Of a DNA stretch of 64,000 nucleotides, positions 34,725 to 42,513 are shown piece after piece. The number at the start of each line of letters is the position of its first letter. The stretch's first letter is position 1. Location of the stretch: assembly GCF_021044685.1 (NCBI RefSeq), contig NZ_CP088014.1, positions 2,776,001-2,840,000 of the forward strand. Direction: 5' to 3'. The position numbers were made by a program, and so were the translations under genes. Source of the stretch: Bradyrhizobium daqingense (GTDB lineage: Bacteria > Pseudomonadota > Alphaproteobacteria > Rhizobiales > Xanthobacteraceae). The notes below the pieces were generated by a model. That model made no database searches, was not told the origin of the DNA, and worked only from the letters and a program-made list of their open reading frames with translations.

Positions 34725-35939
34725 TCACTTCTTCAGGAGCGGGCATTTGGACTCGGAGACCGGGCGGAAGGCGTCCTCGCCCTTCACGGTCTTGACGATC
34801 TCCAGATAGTCCCACGGCTCCTTGGACTGCTCGGGCTTCTTCACCTTGGCGAGATACATGTCGCGGATGACGCGGCCGTCCTCGCGCAACTTGCCGCCAT
34901 GGACGAATGTATCCTCGATCGGCAGCTCGCGCATCTTGGCCATCACCTTGGCGGTCTCGTCGGTGCCGGCGGCCTTGATGGCCTTGAGATAATGCAGCAC
35001 CGAACCGTAGACGCCGGTCTGGATCATGGTGGGCATCACCTTGGTGCGCTCGTAGAATTTCTTCGACCAGGCGCGGGTGGCTTCGTCCATGGCCCAGTAG
35101 GACGCGGTGGTCATGTAGGTGCCTTGAGCTGCCTTCAGGCCGATCGCGTGCACGTCGGTGTCGAACATCAGCAGGCCGACCAGCTTCTGGCCGCCCTGGA
35201 CTAGGCCGAACTCGCCGGACTGCTTGATGGCGTTGTCGGTGTCCTGGCCGGCATTGGCGAAGGCGACCACGTCGGATTTGGAGCTCTGCGCCTGCAGCGC
35301 GAAGGAGGAGAAGTCCGCGGTGTTGGTCGGGTGCTTGACGCCGCCGAGCACCTTGCCGCCCATCTCGTTGATGAAGCGGGTTGCGTCCTTCTCGAGCTGC
35401 TGGCCGAAGGCGTAATCGGCGGTGATGAAGTACCAGGACTTGCCGCCTTCCTTGATCACGGCGGAGGCCGTCACTTTCGACAGCGCATAGGTGTCGTAGG
35501 TGAAATGCACGGTATTCGGGCTGCACAGCTCGTCGGTCAGCGAGCTCGCGCCGGGGCCGGAGAGCAGGGCGACCTTGCCCCGCTCGCGCACCATGTTGTG
35601 CACGGCGATCGCGATGCCGGAATTGGGGATGTCGACGACGGCGTCGACCTTGCCGTTGTCGAACCAGCCGCGCACGATCTGCACGCCGACGTCGGTCTTC
35701 ATCTGGTGGTCGGCGCTGATGATCTCGATCGGCTTGCCGAGCACGGTTGGCCCGAATTCCTCCACCGCCATCTTCGCGGCTTCGACCGAGCCCGGCCCGG
35801 AGTTGTCGCGGCCCCAGCTCGACAGATCCGTCAGCACGCCGATCCGCACGGCGTCGTCGGAGACTTGCGCTGTCGCTGCTGAAGTCATGGCTGCCGAAGT
35901 CATGGCCGTGAGCATGGCGCAGGCCAGAAGCCCTTTCAT
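34725..35939 (-). CDS. LivK-type ABC transporter substrate-binding protein (orphan)
   Basis: 404 residues from the ATG at 35939 (GAGAGGGAA upstream). Signal peptide of about 24 residues contains a near-exact duplication (MTSAAMTSAA). The mature part has the family 6 binding-protein pattern VRIGVLTDLSSWGRDNSGPGSVEAAKMAVEEFG split at 40-60. No Liv permease or ATPase genes are nearby. As first gene of an operon with a KstD-like flavoprotein and IclR, it probably binds an aromatic or alicyclic acid, by family precedent. Confidence 0.92.
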   Translation of the reverse strand: MKGLLACAMLTAMTSAAMTSAATAQVSDDAVRIGVLTDLSSWGRDNSGPGSVEAAKMAVEEFGPTVLGKPIEIISADHQMKTDVGVQIVRGWFDNGKVDAVVDIPNSGIAIAVHNMVRERGKVALLSGPGASSLTDELCSPNTVHFTYDTYALSKVTASAVIKEGGKSWYFITADYAFGQQLEKDATRFINEMGGKVLGGVKHPTNTADFSSFALQAQSSKSDVVAFANAGQDTDNAIKQSGEFGLVQGGQKLVGLLMFDTDVHAIGLKAAQGTYMTTASYWAMDEATRAWSKKFYERTKVMPTMIQTGVYGSVLHYLKAIKAAGTDETAKVMAKMRELPIEDTFVHGGKLREDGRVIRDMYLAKVKKPEQSKEPWDYLEIVKTVKGEDAFRPVSESKCPLLKK

Positions 35940-35984
35940 TGTCGTTCCCTCTCTTATTGGCCGCTTGGCGCGGCGGGTCATTCT

Positions 35985-36012
35985 GGCGATAAATTAGATA
36001 ATGGCGAATTAG
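35985..36012. promoter_or_regulatory. Direct repeat upstream of the livK-like operon
   Basis: GGCGATAAATTAG (35985-35997) is followed by GGCGAATTAG (36003-36012), about 45-70 bases upstream of the start codon. It is a candidate binding site for the IclR regulator encoded at the end of the operon. Confidence 0.35.
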
Positions 36013-36094
36013 TTTGTCAATTGCGAATGGAGCCCGCGAAGCGGTTCCCGATCGCTCCGCGGTGCCGTTCCAGTAGCGCTCCTGCCTCAACGCC

Positions 36095-36180
36095 CGTCAT
36101 TGCGAGCGCAGCGAAGCAATCCAGAATCTCACCGCGGCGGCGTTCTGGATTGCTTCGTCGCTTCGCTCCTCGCAATGACG
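36095..36180. repeat. Palindromic intergenic repeat, family B copy 1
   Basis: CGTCATTGCGAGCGCAGCGA with AAGCAATCCAGAA at the left is inverted against TTCTGGATTGCTTCG and CGCTCCTCGCAATGACG at the right. Further copies are at 52843-52930 and 57165-57251. This is a long imperfect hairpin of REP type. Confidence 0.88.
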
Positions 36181-36380
36181 CGCGTGGGAGCAGCGGCTCT
36201 CAATCGTCGCGCTGTCGACCGTCACCATCATCGCCACGCTGCTGGCGCCGGAGACGGCCCGGGACCCGCTGAGGTCCTGAAGCCAGTGCCCCGCCGCGAG
36301 GCTTGGGCGACGCCCCCGGGGTCAAAAATTTTTTTGGCCGGCCCCTTGAAAGCCATTCCTGATTTTCTAAGTCGTTTTTC
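36181..36380. other. Intergenic stretch upstream of the heat-shock leader
   Basis: No gene seen. It holds an A/T tract inside GTCAAAAATTTTTTTGGCC near 36321-36339 and a TTGAAA box preceded by CC (CTTGAAA at 36345-36351) that could be a -35 element of a sigma-70 or RpoH promoter for the heat-shock genes; a matching -10 is not clear. Confidence 0.4.
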
Positions 36381-36506
36381 GCCGCGAGAGCGGTGTGTCG
36401 GATGCCTGACCGGGTCCGGCACGGGCGCTGGGCTGGTCTTTCGGACCCGTCTGAAATCCCGCCTTGCGCTCCTTCGTATCCATCTTGCTCTCAGGAGGAC
36501 TTGGTT
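36381..36506 (+). promoter_or_regulatory. ROSE-like RNA thermometer in the hsp20 leader
   Basis: The 3' end reads TCTTGCTCTCAGGAGGAC and then the ATG: TTGCT (36485-36489) sits just upstream of the AGGAGGA ribosome site (36493-36499), the diagnostic arrangement of ROSE elements, where the two pair and hide the ribosome site at low temperature. An 8-bp stem CGGGTCCG/CGGACCCG (36411-36418 with 36442-36449) and a smaller CGCCGC-GAGA-GCGGTG hairpin lie upstream, as in the multi-hairpin ROSE layout. ROSE leaders are known from Bradyrhizobium small heat-shock genes. Confidence 0.78.
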
Positions 36507-36968
36507 ATGAGGACCAGTTTCGACTTCGCGCCCCTGTGGCGTTCCACCATCGGCTTCGATCACCTGGCCGACCTCGTCGACAGCACGCTGCGCCAAGCGA
36601 CCGAGGACAACTATCCCCCCTATAACATCGAGCGTTCCGGCGAAGACCATTACCGGATCAGCTTGGCCGTGGCGGGCTTCGGCGCCAACGACATCACGGT
36701 GACCGCCGAACAGAACGCGCTGACCATCGAGGGCAGGAAGCCCGAGACGGCCGCGCGCGAATATCTGTATCAGGGCATCGCCGCGCGTCCGTTCCGGCGC
36801 GTGTTCAACCTCGCCGACTATGTCCAGGTGAAGCAGGCCTCGTTCCAGGACGGGCTGTTGATCATCGACCTCGTCCGCGAGGTTCCGGAAGCGATGAAGC
36901 CGCGCCGGATTCCGATCGCGGGCGCCCCTCCTGCGGCATCGCAGATCGAGCAGAAGAAAGCAGCCTGA
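36507..36968 (+). CDS. Small heat-shock protein Hsp20, class A (IbpA-like)
   Basis: 153 residues. The alpha-crystallin domain spans about 35-130, with YNIERSGEDHYRISLAVAGF and the closing FQDGLLIIDLVREVPE. The N-terminus MRTSFDFAPLWRSTIGFDHL is typical of rhizobial class A Hsp20 proteins related to IbpA. It binds unfolding proteins in large cytoplasmic oligomers. First gene of a heat-shock group and directly behind the ROSE-like leader. Confidence 0.94.
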   Translation: MRTSFDFAPLWRSTIGFDHLADLVDSTLRQATEDNYPPYNIERSGEDHYRISLAVAGFGANDITVTAEQNALTIEGRKPETAAREYLYQGIAARPFRRVFNLADYVQVKQASFQDGLLIIDLVREVPEAMKPRRIPIAGAPPAASQIEQKKAA

Positions 36969-36989
36969 CGCTCGATCGAGCCAATGGCG

Positions 36990-37020
36990 GAACGCGGCGC
37001 GCAGGTGCGCGTCCGCGTTC
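36990..37020 (+). promoter_or_regulatory. Strong intergenic hairpin between two hsp20 genes
   Basis: GAACGCGG-CGCGCA-GG-TGCGCG-T-CCGCGTTC forms a 14-bp stem with a single bulged T and a 2-base loop centre. It lacks a T-tract and ends 23 bases before the second hsp20 start. It may stabilise the upstream mRNA or modulate the downstream ribosome site. Confidence 0.6.
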
Positions 37021-37043
37021 CCCGATGCATGGAGGAGAGAACA

Positions 37044-37535
37044 ATGGGTTTTCGTGATCTCATTCCCTGGTCAGGGAAACAGGAACTCGCGCCGGCGCGC
37101 GACAATTTCGATCCCTTCCTGACGCTTCATCGCGAGATGAACCGTCTGTTCGACGACGTCTTCCGCGGCTTCGGCGGGACCAGCCTGTCGCCGCTGATGG
37201 AGGGCCGTTTCGGCTGGCCGAAGGTCGAGCTCAGCGAGACCGACAAGACGCTGACCGTCTCGGCCGAACTGCCCGGAATGACGGAGAAGGAGGTTCAGGT
37301 CGAGATCGCCAATGGCGTCTTGACGCTCCGCGGCGAGAAGAAAGCCGAGCGCAACGGAGAAGGCAGATACTTCACCGAGCGCTATTACGGCGCGTTCGAG
37401 CGGCAGATTCCGCTGGAGGGCGTCGAGGAAGACAAGGCCGAGGCTTCGTTCAGGAACGGCGTCCTGACGGTGTCGCTGCCGAAATCGGAGAAGGCCCGCG
37501 AAGGCGTCAAGCGCATCGCGATCAACACGCACTGA
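37044..37535 (+). CDS. Small heat-shock protein Hsp20, class C type
   Basis: 163 residues from the ATG at 37044, with GGAGGAGAGA upstream. N-terminus MGFRDLIPWSG, then LTLHREMNRLFDDVFRGFGG and an alpha-crystallin domain (WPKVELSETDKTLTVSAELPGM to LTVSLPKSEKA). This is the second Hsp20 type of rhizobia, distinct from the IbpA-like one before it. Co-transcription with the first gene is likely, with the hairpin at 36990-37020 between. Confidence 0.94.
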   Translation: MGFRDLIPWSGKQELAPARDNFDPFLTLHREMNRLFDDVFRGFGGTSLSPLMEGRFGWPKVELSETDKTLTVSAELPGMTEKEVQVEIANGVLTLRGEKKAERNGEGRYFTERYYGAFERQIPLEGVEEDKAEASFRNGVLTVSLPKSEKAREGVKRIAINTH

Positions 37536-37621
37536 CATCAAGCGGGACGGCGGCGGTCGGCGCCGCCGTCCATCGTCCACAAATCGATCCCTTGGAAAGG
37601 AGCATGAGGGAGGCACGACCG

Positions 37622-37957
37622 ATGACCAACGTGAACACCAATGCCGGCACTCTCAACCCGCTGTTTCACCCTGCTGCCCATTACGATTCGCCCGCCGACG
37701 TCCTGAATGCAGAAGAGCTCTCTGCGCCGGAGAAGCGGATCATCCTGTCGTCCTGGGCGTCCGACATGTATACGGTCGAATCCTGTCCGGCGTTGCGCGA
37801 GATACCGGGCATGAGCCACGCCATCCGGCTTGCCGATGTCCTGGCGGCCTTGCGCAAGCTCGACGGCGACAATGACAATGACGATCCGCCGCGCGGCGGT
37901 GGCGTCCCGATGCGGCTGCGGCGGCCCTGGGCCGCCGCGGAGAGGCGGGCCGCATGA
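37622..37957 (+). CDS. Small conserved-looking protein of the hsp20 group, unknown
   Basis: 111 residues from the ATG at 37622 (GAGGGAGG upstream; an ATG at 37592 is possible). The middle part NAEELSAPEKRIILSSWASDMYTVESCPALREIPG looks like a small helical domain, followed by an acidic patch (DGDNDNDD) and an Arg-rich tail. No family name is recognised. It follows hsp20 and overlaps the next 36-residue gene by four bases, so it is probably part of the heat-shock transcript. Confidence 0.75.
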   Translation: MTNVNTNAGTLNPLFHPAAHYDSPADVLNAEELSAPEKRIILSSWASDMYTVESCPALREIPGMSHAIRLADVLAALRKLDGDNDNDDPPRGGGVPMRLRRPWAAAERRAA

Positions 37958-38064
37958 TCTTCACCCAGACCGTCCTGGCGCTCGTGCTGCTCGGCCAGGC
38001 CTCGGCGGCGCTCGCACTTCCTTATCTCGTCATGCACGGCCTCGTCGCCGCACCGCGTGACTGA
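37954..38064 (+). CDS. 36-residue hydrophobic peptide downstream of the hsp20 group
   Basis: ATGA overlap with the previous gene. MIFTQTVLALVLLGQASAAL begins a single hydrophobic stretch reading like a signal peptide or a one-pass membrane peptide, followed by a short polar end (AAPRD). Too short for family recognition; supported by translational coupling and composition. Confidence 0.6.
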   Translation: MIFTQTVLALVLLGQASAALALPYLVMHGLVAAPRD

Positions 38065-38111
38065 GGCCTCGAAGTTCTTTCATATCCCCGGTTCAGCGGC
38101 AGGTGATCAAG

Positions 38112-39218
38112 ATGAATGTCGTGCGTTTGCTTTCGCTGGCATTGCTGGTGCTCGCGCTTATGGCATCGCAGCCGGCCGCTGGCCAAATTCCAGACCTGAA
38201 GACAGGCGGCCCGGTGCCGACCCTGGCGCCATTGGTGCGCCAGGTGACGCCGGCCGTCGTCAACATCTCCGTGCATGGCCGTGTGCGCGAGGACAATCCG
38301 CTCTATCGCGACCCGCTCTTCCGCGAATTCTTCGACGTCCCCCGGCAGATCGAGAAGGAGGTCAACGCGACCGGGTCCGGGGTCATCGTCGATGCCCAGC
38401 GCGGCTATGTCCTGACCAACAATCATGTGGTCGAAGGCACCTCCGCAGTTCAGATCACCACCAAGGACGGCCGGCAGTTCTCGGCCAAGGTCATCGGCCG
38501 CGATCCACCGACTGACATTGCTGTGCTCCAGATCCAGAACCCATCCGGGCTCAAGGCGCTTGCCTTCGGCGACAGCGACGGGCTCGACGTCGGCGATTTC
38601 GTGCTGGCGATCGGCAACCCTTTCGGCCTCGGCCAGACCGTGACATCAGGCCTCGTCAGTGCGCTTGGCCGGACCGGACTCGGCAAGCAGGGCTATGAGG
38701 ACTTCATCCAGACCGATGCTGCGATCAATCCAGGCAATTCCGGCGGGGCCCTGGTCAGCCTGCGCGGCGAACTGATCGGTATCAACTCGGCCATCATCTC
38801 GCCCGCCGGCGGCAATGTCGGCATAGGCTTCGCCATTCCGGTGAACATGGCGCGGAAGGTGATGGAGCAGATCATCGCCAAGGGCCGCGTCGAGCGCGGC
38901 CGCATCGGCGTTTCGCTGAAGGACCTGCATCCCTCGGTCAACAAGGGCTTGAACCAGGGGGCCGTCGTCGCGGAGATCGCGGCGGACTCGCCTGCAGAGC
39001 AGGCAGGACTGCGCAAGGGCGATATCATCACTCGGGCCGACGACCGCCCGATCCGCACCGCCGCCCAGCTCCGCAACACGATCGGCCTCGCGCGCATCGG
39101 CGAGGAAGTGAAGCTCACCTTGTTGCGCAATGGCGCACCGCTCGCGGCCGTGGTGAGAGTAGCGCCCGCGTCCGAAACGAGCAGCGCCGTTGCCGGCGGC
39201 AATCGTCAGCTCCATTAG
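38112..39218 (+). CDS. DegP/HtrA-type periplasmic serine protease with one PDZ domain
   Basis: 368 residues from the ATG at 38112; AGGTGATC immediately upstream is complementary to the 16S 3' end (a GTG at 38103 is less likely). Sec signal peptide 1-24, protease domain with H105 (NNHVV), D135 (DIAVL) and S210 (GNSGG), then a single PDZ domain (RGRIGVSLKDLHPSV to LLRNGAPL). One PDZ domain is the DegS-like layout rather than the two of DegP. It is a quality-control protease, in keeping with the heat-shock genes before it. Confidence 0.93.
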   Translation: MNVVRLLSLALLVLALMASQPAAGQIPDLKTGGPVPTLAPLVRQVTPAVVNISVHGRVREDNPLYRDPLFREFFDVPRQIEKEVNATGSGVIVDAQRGYVLTNNHVVEGTSAVQITTKDGRQFSAKVIGRDPPTDIAVLQIQNPSGLKALAFGDSDGLDVGDFVLAIGNPFGLGQTVTSGLVSALGRTGLGKQGYEDFIQTDAAINPGNSGGALVSLRGELIGINSAIISPAGGNVGIGFAIPVNMARKVMEQIIAKGRVERGRIGVSLKDLHPSVNKGLNQGAVVAEIAADSPAEQAGLRKGDIITRADDRPIRTAAQLRNTIGLARIGEEVKLTLLRNGAPLAAVVRVAPASETSSAVAGGNRQLH

Positions 39219-39366
39219 CAGGTTTGCGCCGCGCGGTGATCCAGGTCGCCAAGGAGGAGTCGCCACTCATCGAAGTTCCACCGGCCGATTGCCCCGCGAT
39301 GGGCCATATCCAAACGTTCTGCCGCCATATTTGAGCGGGAGTGATCCACCTGAGGGAGGCACTCCG

Positions 39367-39777
39367 ATGACCAAAGCTTTGATCGCCGCCATTGCAATGC
39401 TGGCTTGTGTGCCGGCGAGTGCGCTTGCGCAGGAGCGCGCGGGCTCGGCAGCGCTCGGTGCCTTGTCAGGCGCGGTTGTGCTGGGTCCGGTCGGCGCCGT
39501 CGCCGGAGCCTTGGTCGGCTACACCGCCGGACCCTCGATCGCCCGGTCCTGGGGCCTGAAGGGCTCGCAATCGGCAAGACACCGGCAGCCGCCTCGTCGC
39601 GCGGCCGCAACCCGCGTCCCGCCGCGCACGCGTGAGGCGATGAATGCCAATGGCCAGATGCGAGCTGCCGGCAATCCGCCGCCGGTTCAGGCCGCGCCGG
39701 TCCAAGCTGCGCCGGTCCAGGCCGCGCCAGCCGTTCCCGCTCAAGCCGCGACGCCGCCCGTTCAGGGATTCGACTGA
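39367..39777 (+). CDS. Exported glycine-zipper protein with Pro/Ala repeat tail
   Basis: 136 residues from the ATG at 39367, behind GGGAGG. Signal peptide to about residue 22 (ASALAQE). Then a hydrophobic Gly/Ala segment with small-residue spacing (GSAALGALSGAVVLGPVGAVAGALVGYTAG cut in two) that resembles a glycine zipper, a basic stretch, and a tail of PVQAA repeats. Function unknown; probably envelope-associated. Nearest neighbour is the DegP-like protease. Confidence 0.8.
   Translation: MTKALIAAIAMLACVPASALAQERAGSAALGALSGAVVLGPVGAVAGALVGYTAGPSIARSWGLKGSQSARHRQPPRRAAATRVPPRTREAMNANGQMRAAGNPPPVQAAPVQAAPVQAAPAVPAQAATPPVQGFD
39682..39726 (+). repeat. Three tandem 15-bp units in the glycine-zipper gene
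   Basis: Three units of the form CCGGTYCARGCYGCG encode PVQAA three times. Such in-frame units can vary in number between strains. Confidence 0.85.
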
Positions 39778-39781
39778 GGTC

Positions 39782-40633
39782 TCAGGGCTGTCCGAGGATC
39801 TTCTTGGCGGCGCGGAGATGCGGCTTGTCGATCATCTGGCCGTCGAGCCGCAGCGTGCCGGAATTGGGATTGCTGGCGAAGGCCGCAATGACCTTCTCCG
39901 CCCAGATGCGCTCGGCGTCCGTCGGCGCAAATGCGGCGTTGACGACGTCGACATGCTTGGGATGGATCAGCGCCTTCGCCGAAAAGCCGTCGCGCTGGGC
40001 GGCCCGCGTTTCGGCCTCTAGGCCCGCGAGATTGTCGATGTCGGTATACACCGTGTCGATCGGCGCGACCTCGGCGGCGGCTGCCGCCATCAGGCAGAGA
40101 TCACGCGCGAGGCGATAGGGGCTGTGAAACACGCCGCCCGAGGCTTTTTCGGTGGCGCCGAGCGAGGCCGAGAGATCTTCCGCGCCCCACATCAGGCCGG
40201 CGAGGCGAGGAGAGCAGTTCTTGTAGCTGCCGAGACCGAAGATCGAGCCGGCGGTCTCCGTCGCGACGCAGACGATACGCGTCGCGCCGATCGTGGTGCC
40301 GGATGCCGCCTCGAACGCTTCGAGCCAGGTGGCGACTTGACGGACGTCGTCGCCGCCTTGCGATTTCGGCAAGACGATGCCGTCGGGCTTGCCCGGCATC
40401 ACGGCGGCAAGATCGGCGAGTGTCATCCCGGTGTCGAGCGCGTTGACGCGGACATAGAGCTGGTGCGGGCCGCGAGAGCCCTTCAGCATCGCCAGCGTCA
40501 GCGAACGCGCCTCGGGCTTCTTCTCCGTGACCACGGAATCCTCGAGATCGATGATCAGCGCGTCGGCCTTGCCTTCGCTGGCCTTCTCGAATTTGCGGGG
40601 GGAATCGCCCGGCACGAACAGCATCGAACGCAT
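39782..40633 (-). CDS. CitE/HpcH-family acyl-CoA lyase
   Basis: 283 residues from the ATG at 40633, which overlaps the stop of the MaoC gene (ATGA). TIM-barrel CitE-like fold: MRSMLFVPGDSPRKFEKA, the Mg2+ site IIDLEDSV, the arginine in LYVRVNALDTG, and AETAGSI-type VATETAGSIFGL. Stand-alone CitE proteins cleave malyl-CoA, beta-methylmalyl-CoA or citramalyl-CoA. Its coupling to a MaoC hydratase resembles the mesaconyl-CoA hydratase / methylmalyl-CoA lyase pair. Confidence 0.9.
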   Translation of the reverse strand: MRSMLFVPGDSPRKFEKASEGKADALIIDLEDSVVTEKKPEARSLTLAMLKGSRGPHQLYVRVNALDTGMTLADLAAVMPGKPDGIVLPKSQGGDDVRQVATWLEAFEAASGTTIGATRIVCVATETAGSIFGLGSYKNCSPRLAGLMWGAEDLSASLGATEKASGGVFHSPYRLARDLCLMAAAAAEVAPIDTVYTDIDNLAGLEAETRAAQRDGFSAKALIHPKHVDVVNAAFAPTDAERIWAEKVIAAFASNPNSGTLRLDGQMIDKPHLRAAKKILGQP

Positions 40634-41085
40634 CAGACCGGCCTCTTGTGCATCATCGCCATGCGCCGGCACTTGCCGACGATCTCGTCGTTCTGGTTGA
40701 GGGCATGGTGCTCGAACTCGACGATGCCCGCTTTGGGGCGCGATTTTGATTCCCGCAGCGAAAGTACCTTCGTCGTCGCCCGCAACGTGTCGCCATGGAA
40801 GACCGGCTTCGGAAAGGTGACGTCGGTCATGCCGAGATTGGCGACGGTGGTCCCCATGGTCGTATCATACACCGTCATGCCGATCATGATGCCGAGGGTG
40901 TAAAGGCTGTTGAAAATGCGCTGGCCGAACTCGGTCTTTTCGGAGAAATGGGCGTCGATGTGCAGCGGCTGCGGGTTGAGCGTGAGCAGGCTGAACAGGG
41001 TGTTGTCCATCTCCGTGACGGTCCGGGTCAGCGGATGCCTGAACTCCTGGCCCACCGAAAAGTCCTCGAAATAAAGTCCGGCCAT
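40633..41085 (-). CDS. MaoC-family enoyl-CoA hydratase
   Basis: 150 residues from the ATG at 41085 with GGAGGAAA upstream. Hot-dog fold with the active-site region NPQPLHIDAHFSEKTEFGQRI cut at about 39-58 (Asp and His of the hydratase motif) and the later FPKPVFHGDTL. Hydrates the double bond of a short CoA ester, probably feeding the coupled CitE-like lyase. Divergent from the acyl-CoA dehydrogenase, which may supply its substrate. Confidence 0.9.
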   Translation of the reverse strand: MAGLYFEDFSVGQEFRHPLTRTVTEMDNTLFSLLTLNPQPLHIDAHFSEKTEFGQRIFNSLYTLGIMIGMTVYDTTMGTTVANLGMTDVTFPKPVFHGDTLRATTKVLSLRESKSRPKAGIVEFEHHALNQNDEIVGKCRRMAMMHKRPV

Positions 41086-41316
41086 CGCGGTTTCCTCCCT
41101 GCGAAATAACGGCGCGCTCTTCGCGTCGCGCCGCATGACCCTATGCATGCTACACACACTCGAGGGACAAATTCACGTATCTGTACCCGGTTTTTCAAGT
41201 TAAGAACGCGGAGAGAGGGTACGTCCGGGCGCAGCAATCGGCCACGGCCTTTGAGTGGGAAACGCGAGAGGAGGGAGATTGCGCGGTCGCGGCTCCCGAC
41301 AAAGGAGGTCACGGAC

Positions 41317-42483
41317 ATGGATTTCGCGCTCACCGATCAGCAGGAAGCCATTCGCGACGCCATCGCCAAGATCTGCGAGGGCTTTCCCGATGCCTACTGG
41401 CTGAAGAAGGATCACGACGGCGGCTTCCCGCACGACTTCCACAAGGCGCTGGCCGATGCGGGCTGGCTCGGCATCTGCGTGCCGGAGGAATATGGCGGCT
41501 CGGGGCTCGGCATCACGGAAGCCGCGATCATGATGCGCACCATCGCGGAGTCCGGAGCCGGCATGTCCGGTGCCTCCGCTGTGCACATCAACGTGTTCGG
41601 GCTCAATCCGGTGGTCGTGTTCGGCACCGAAGAGCAGCGCAGGCGCATGCTGCCGCCGATGGTCGAGGGCCGCGAGAAGGCGTGCTTCGCCGTCACCGAG
41701 CCCAACACCGGCCTCAACACCACCCAGCTCAAGACCCGCGCGGTCGCCAAGAACGACCGCTACATCGTCAACGGCCAGAAGGTGTGGATTTCGACCGCGC
41801 AGGTCGCGCACAAGATCCTGCTGCTGGCGCGCACCACGCCGCTGGAGGAGGTGCGCTCGCCGACCCACGGGCTCAGCCTGTTCTACACCGACTTCGACCG
41901 CAACAGGATCAAGGTCCACGAAATCGAGAAGATGGGCCGCAAGATCGTCGATTCCAACGAGCTGTTCTTCGAGGACTTCGAGATTCCGATGGAGGACCGG
42001 ATCGGCGAGGAAGGCAAGGGCTTCGAATACATCCTCGAAGGCATGAACCCGGAGCGCATTCTGATCGCCGCGGAGGCTGTTGGGCTCGGCAAGCTCGCGC
42101 TGTCGCGCGCGACCGAATATGCCAAGACGCGCGTGGTGTTCAACCGGCCGATCGGCAAGAACCAGGGCATCCAGCATCCGCTCGCGGTGAACTGGGTCGA
42201 GCTCGAGGCGGCCTGGCTGATGGTGATGTCGGCGGCCTGGCAATACGACAAGGGCATGCCGTGCGGCGCGGCGGCCAATGCCGCGAAATATCTCGCGGGC
42301 GAGGCCGGCTTCTCCGCCTGCGAGCAGGCGGTGATGACCCATGGCGGTTTCGGCTACGCCAAGGAATTCCACGTCGAGCGCTATCTGCGCGAGGTGCTGA
42401 TCCCGCGCATCGCGCCGGTCAGCCCGCAGCTTGCGCTCAGCTTCATCGCCGAGAAGGTATTGGGACTGGCGAAGTCGTATTGA
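41317..42483 (+). CDS. Acyl-CoA dehydrogenase
   Basis: 388 residues, AAGGAGG before the ATG at 41317. Family landmarks: MDFALTDQQEAIRDAI, the FAD-binding CFAVTEPNTGLNT and KVWISTAQ, and the C-terminal helical domain with MTHGGFGYAKEFHVERYLREV. Oxidises an acyl-CoA to the 2-enoyl-CoA with electrons to ETF. Together with the divergent MaoC/CitE genes and the ligase gene downstream it forms a short acyl-CoA degradation set. Confidence 0.94.
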   Translation: MDFALTDQQEAIRDAIAKICEGFPDAYWLKKDHDGGFPHDFHKALADAGWLGICVPEEYGGSGLGITEAAIMMRTIAESGAGMSGASAVHINVFGLNPVVVFGTEEQRRRMLPPMVEGREKACFAVTEPNTGLNTTQLKTRAVAKNDRYIVNGQKVWISTAQVAHKILLLARTTPLEEVRSPTHGLSLFYTDFDRNRIKVHEIEKMGRKIVDSNELFFEDFEIPMEDRIGEEGKGFEYILEGMNPERILIAAEAVGLGKLALSRATEYAKTRVVFNRPIGKNQGIQHPLAVNWVELEAAWLMVMSAAWQYDKGMPCGAAANAAKYLAGEAGFSACEQAVMTHGGFGYAKEFHVERYLREVLIPRIAPVSPQLALSFIAEKVLGLAKSY

Positions 42484-42513
42484 CGGCTTGCGGCGCTAAG
42501 CCAACTAGGCCTC

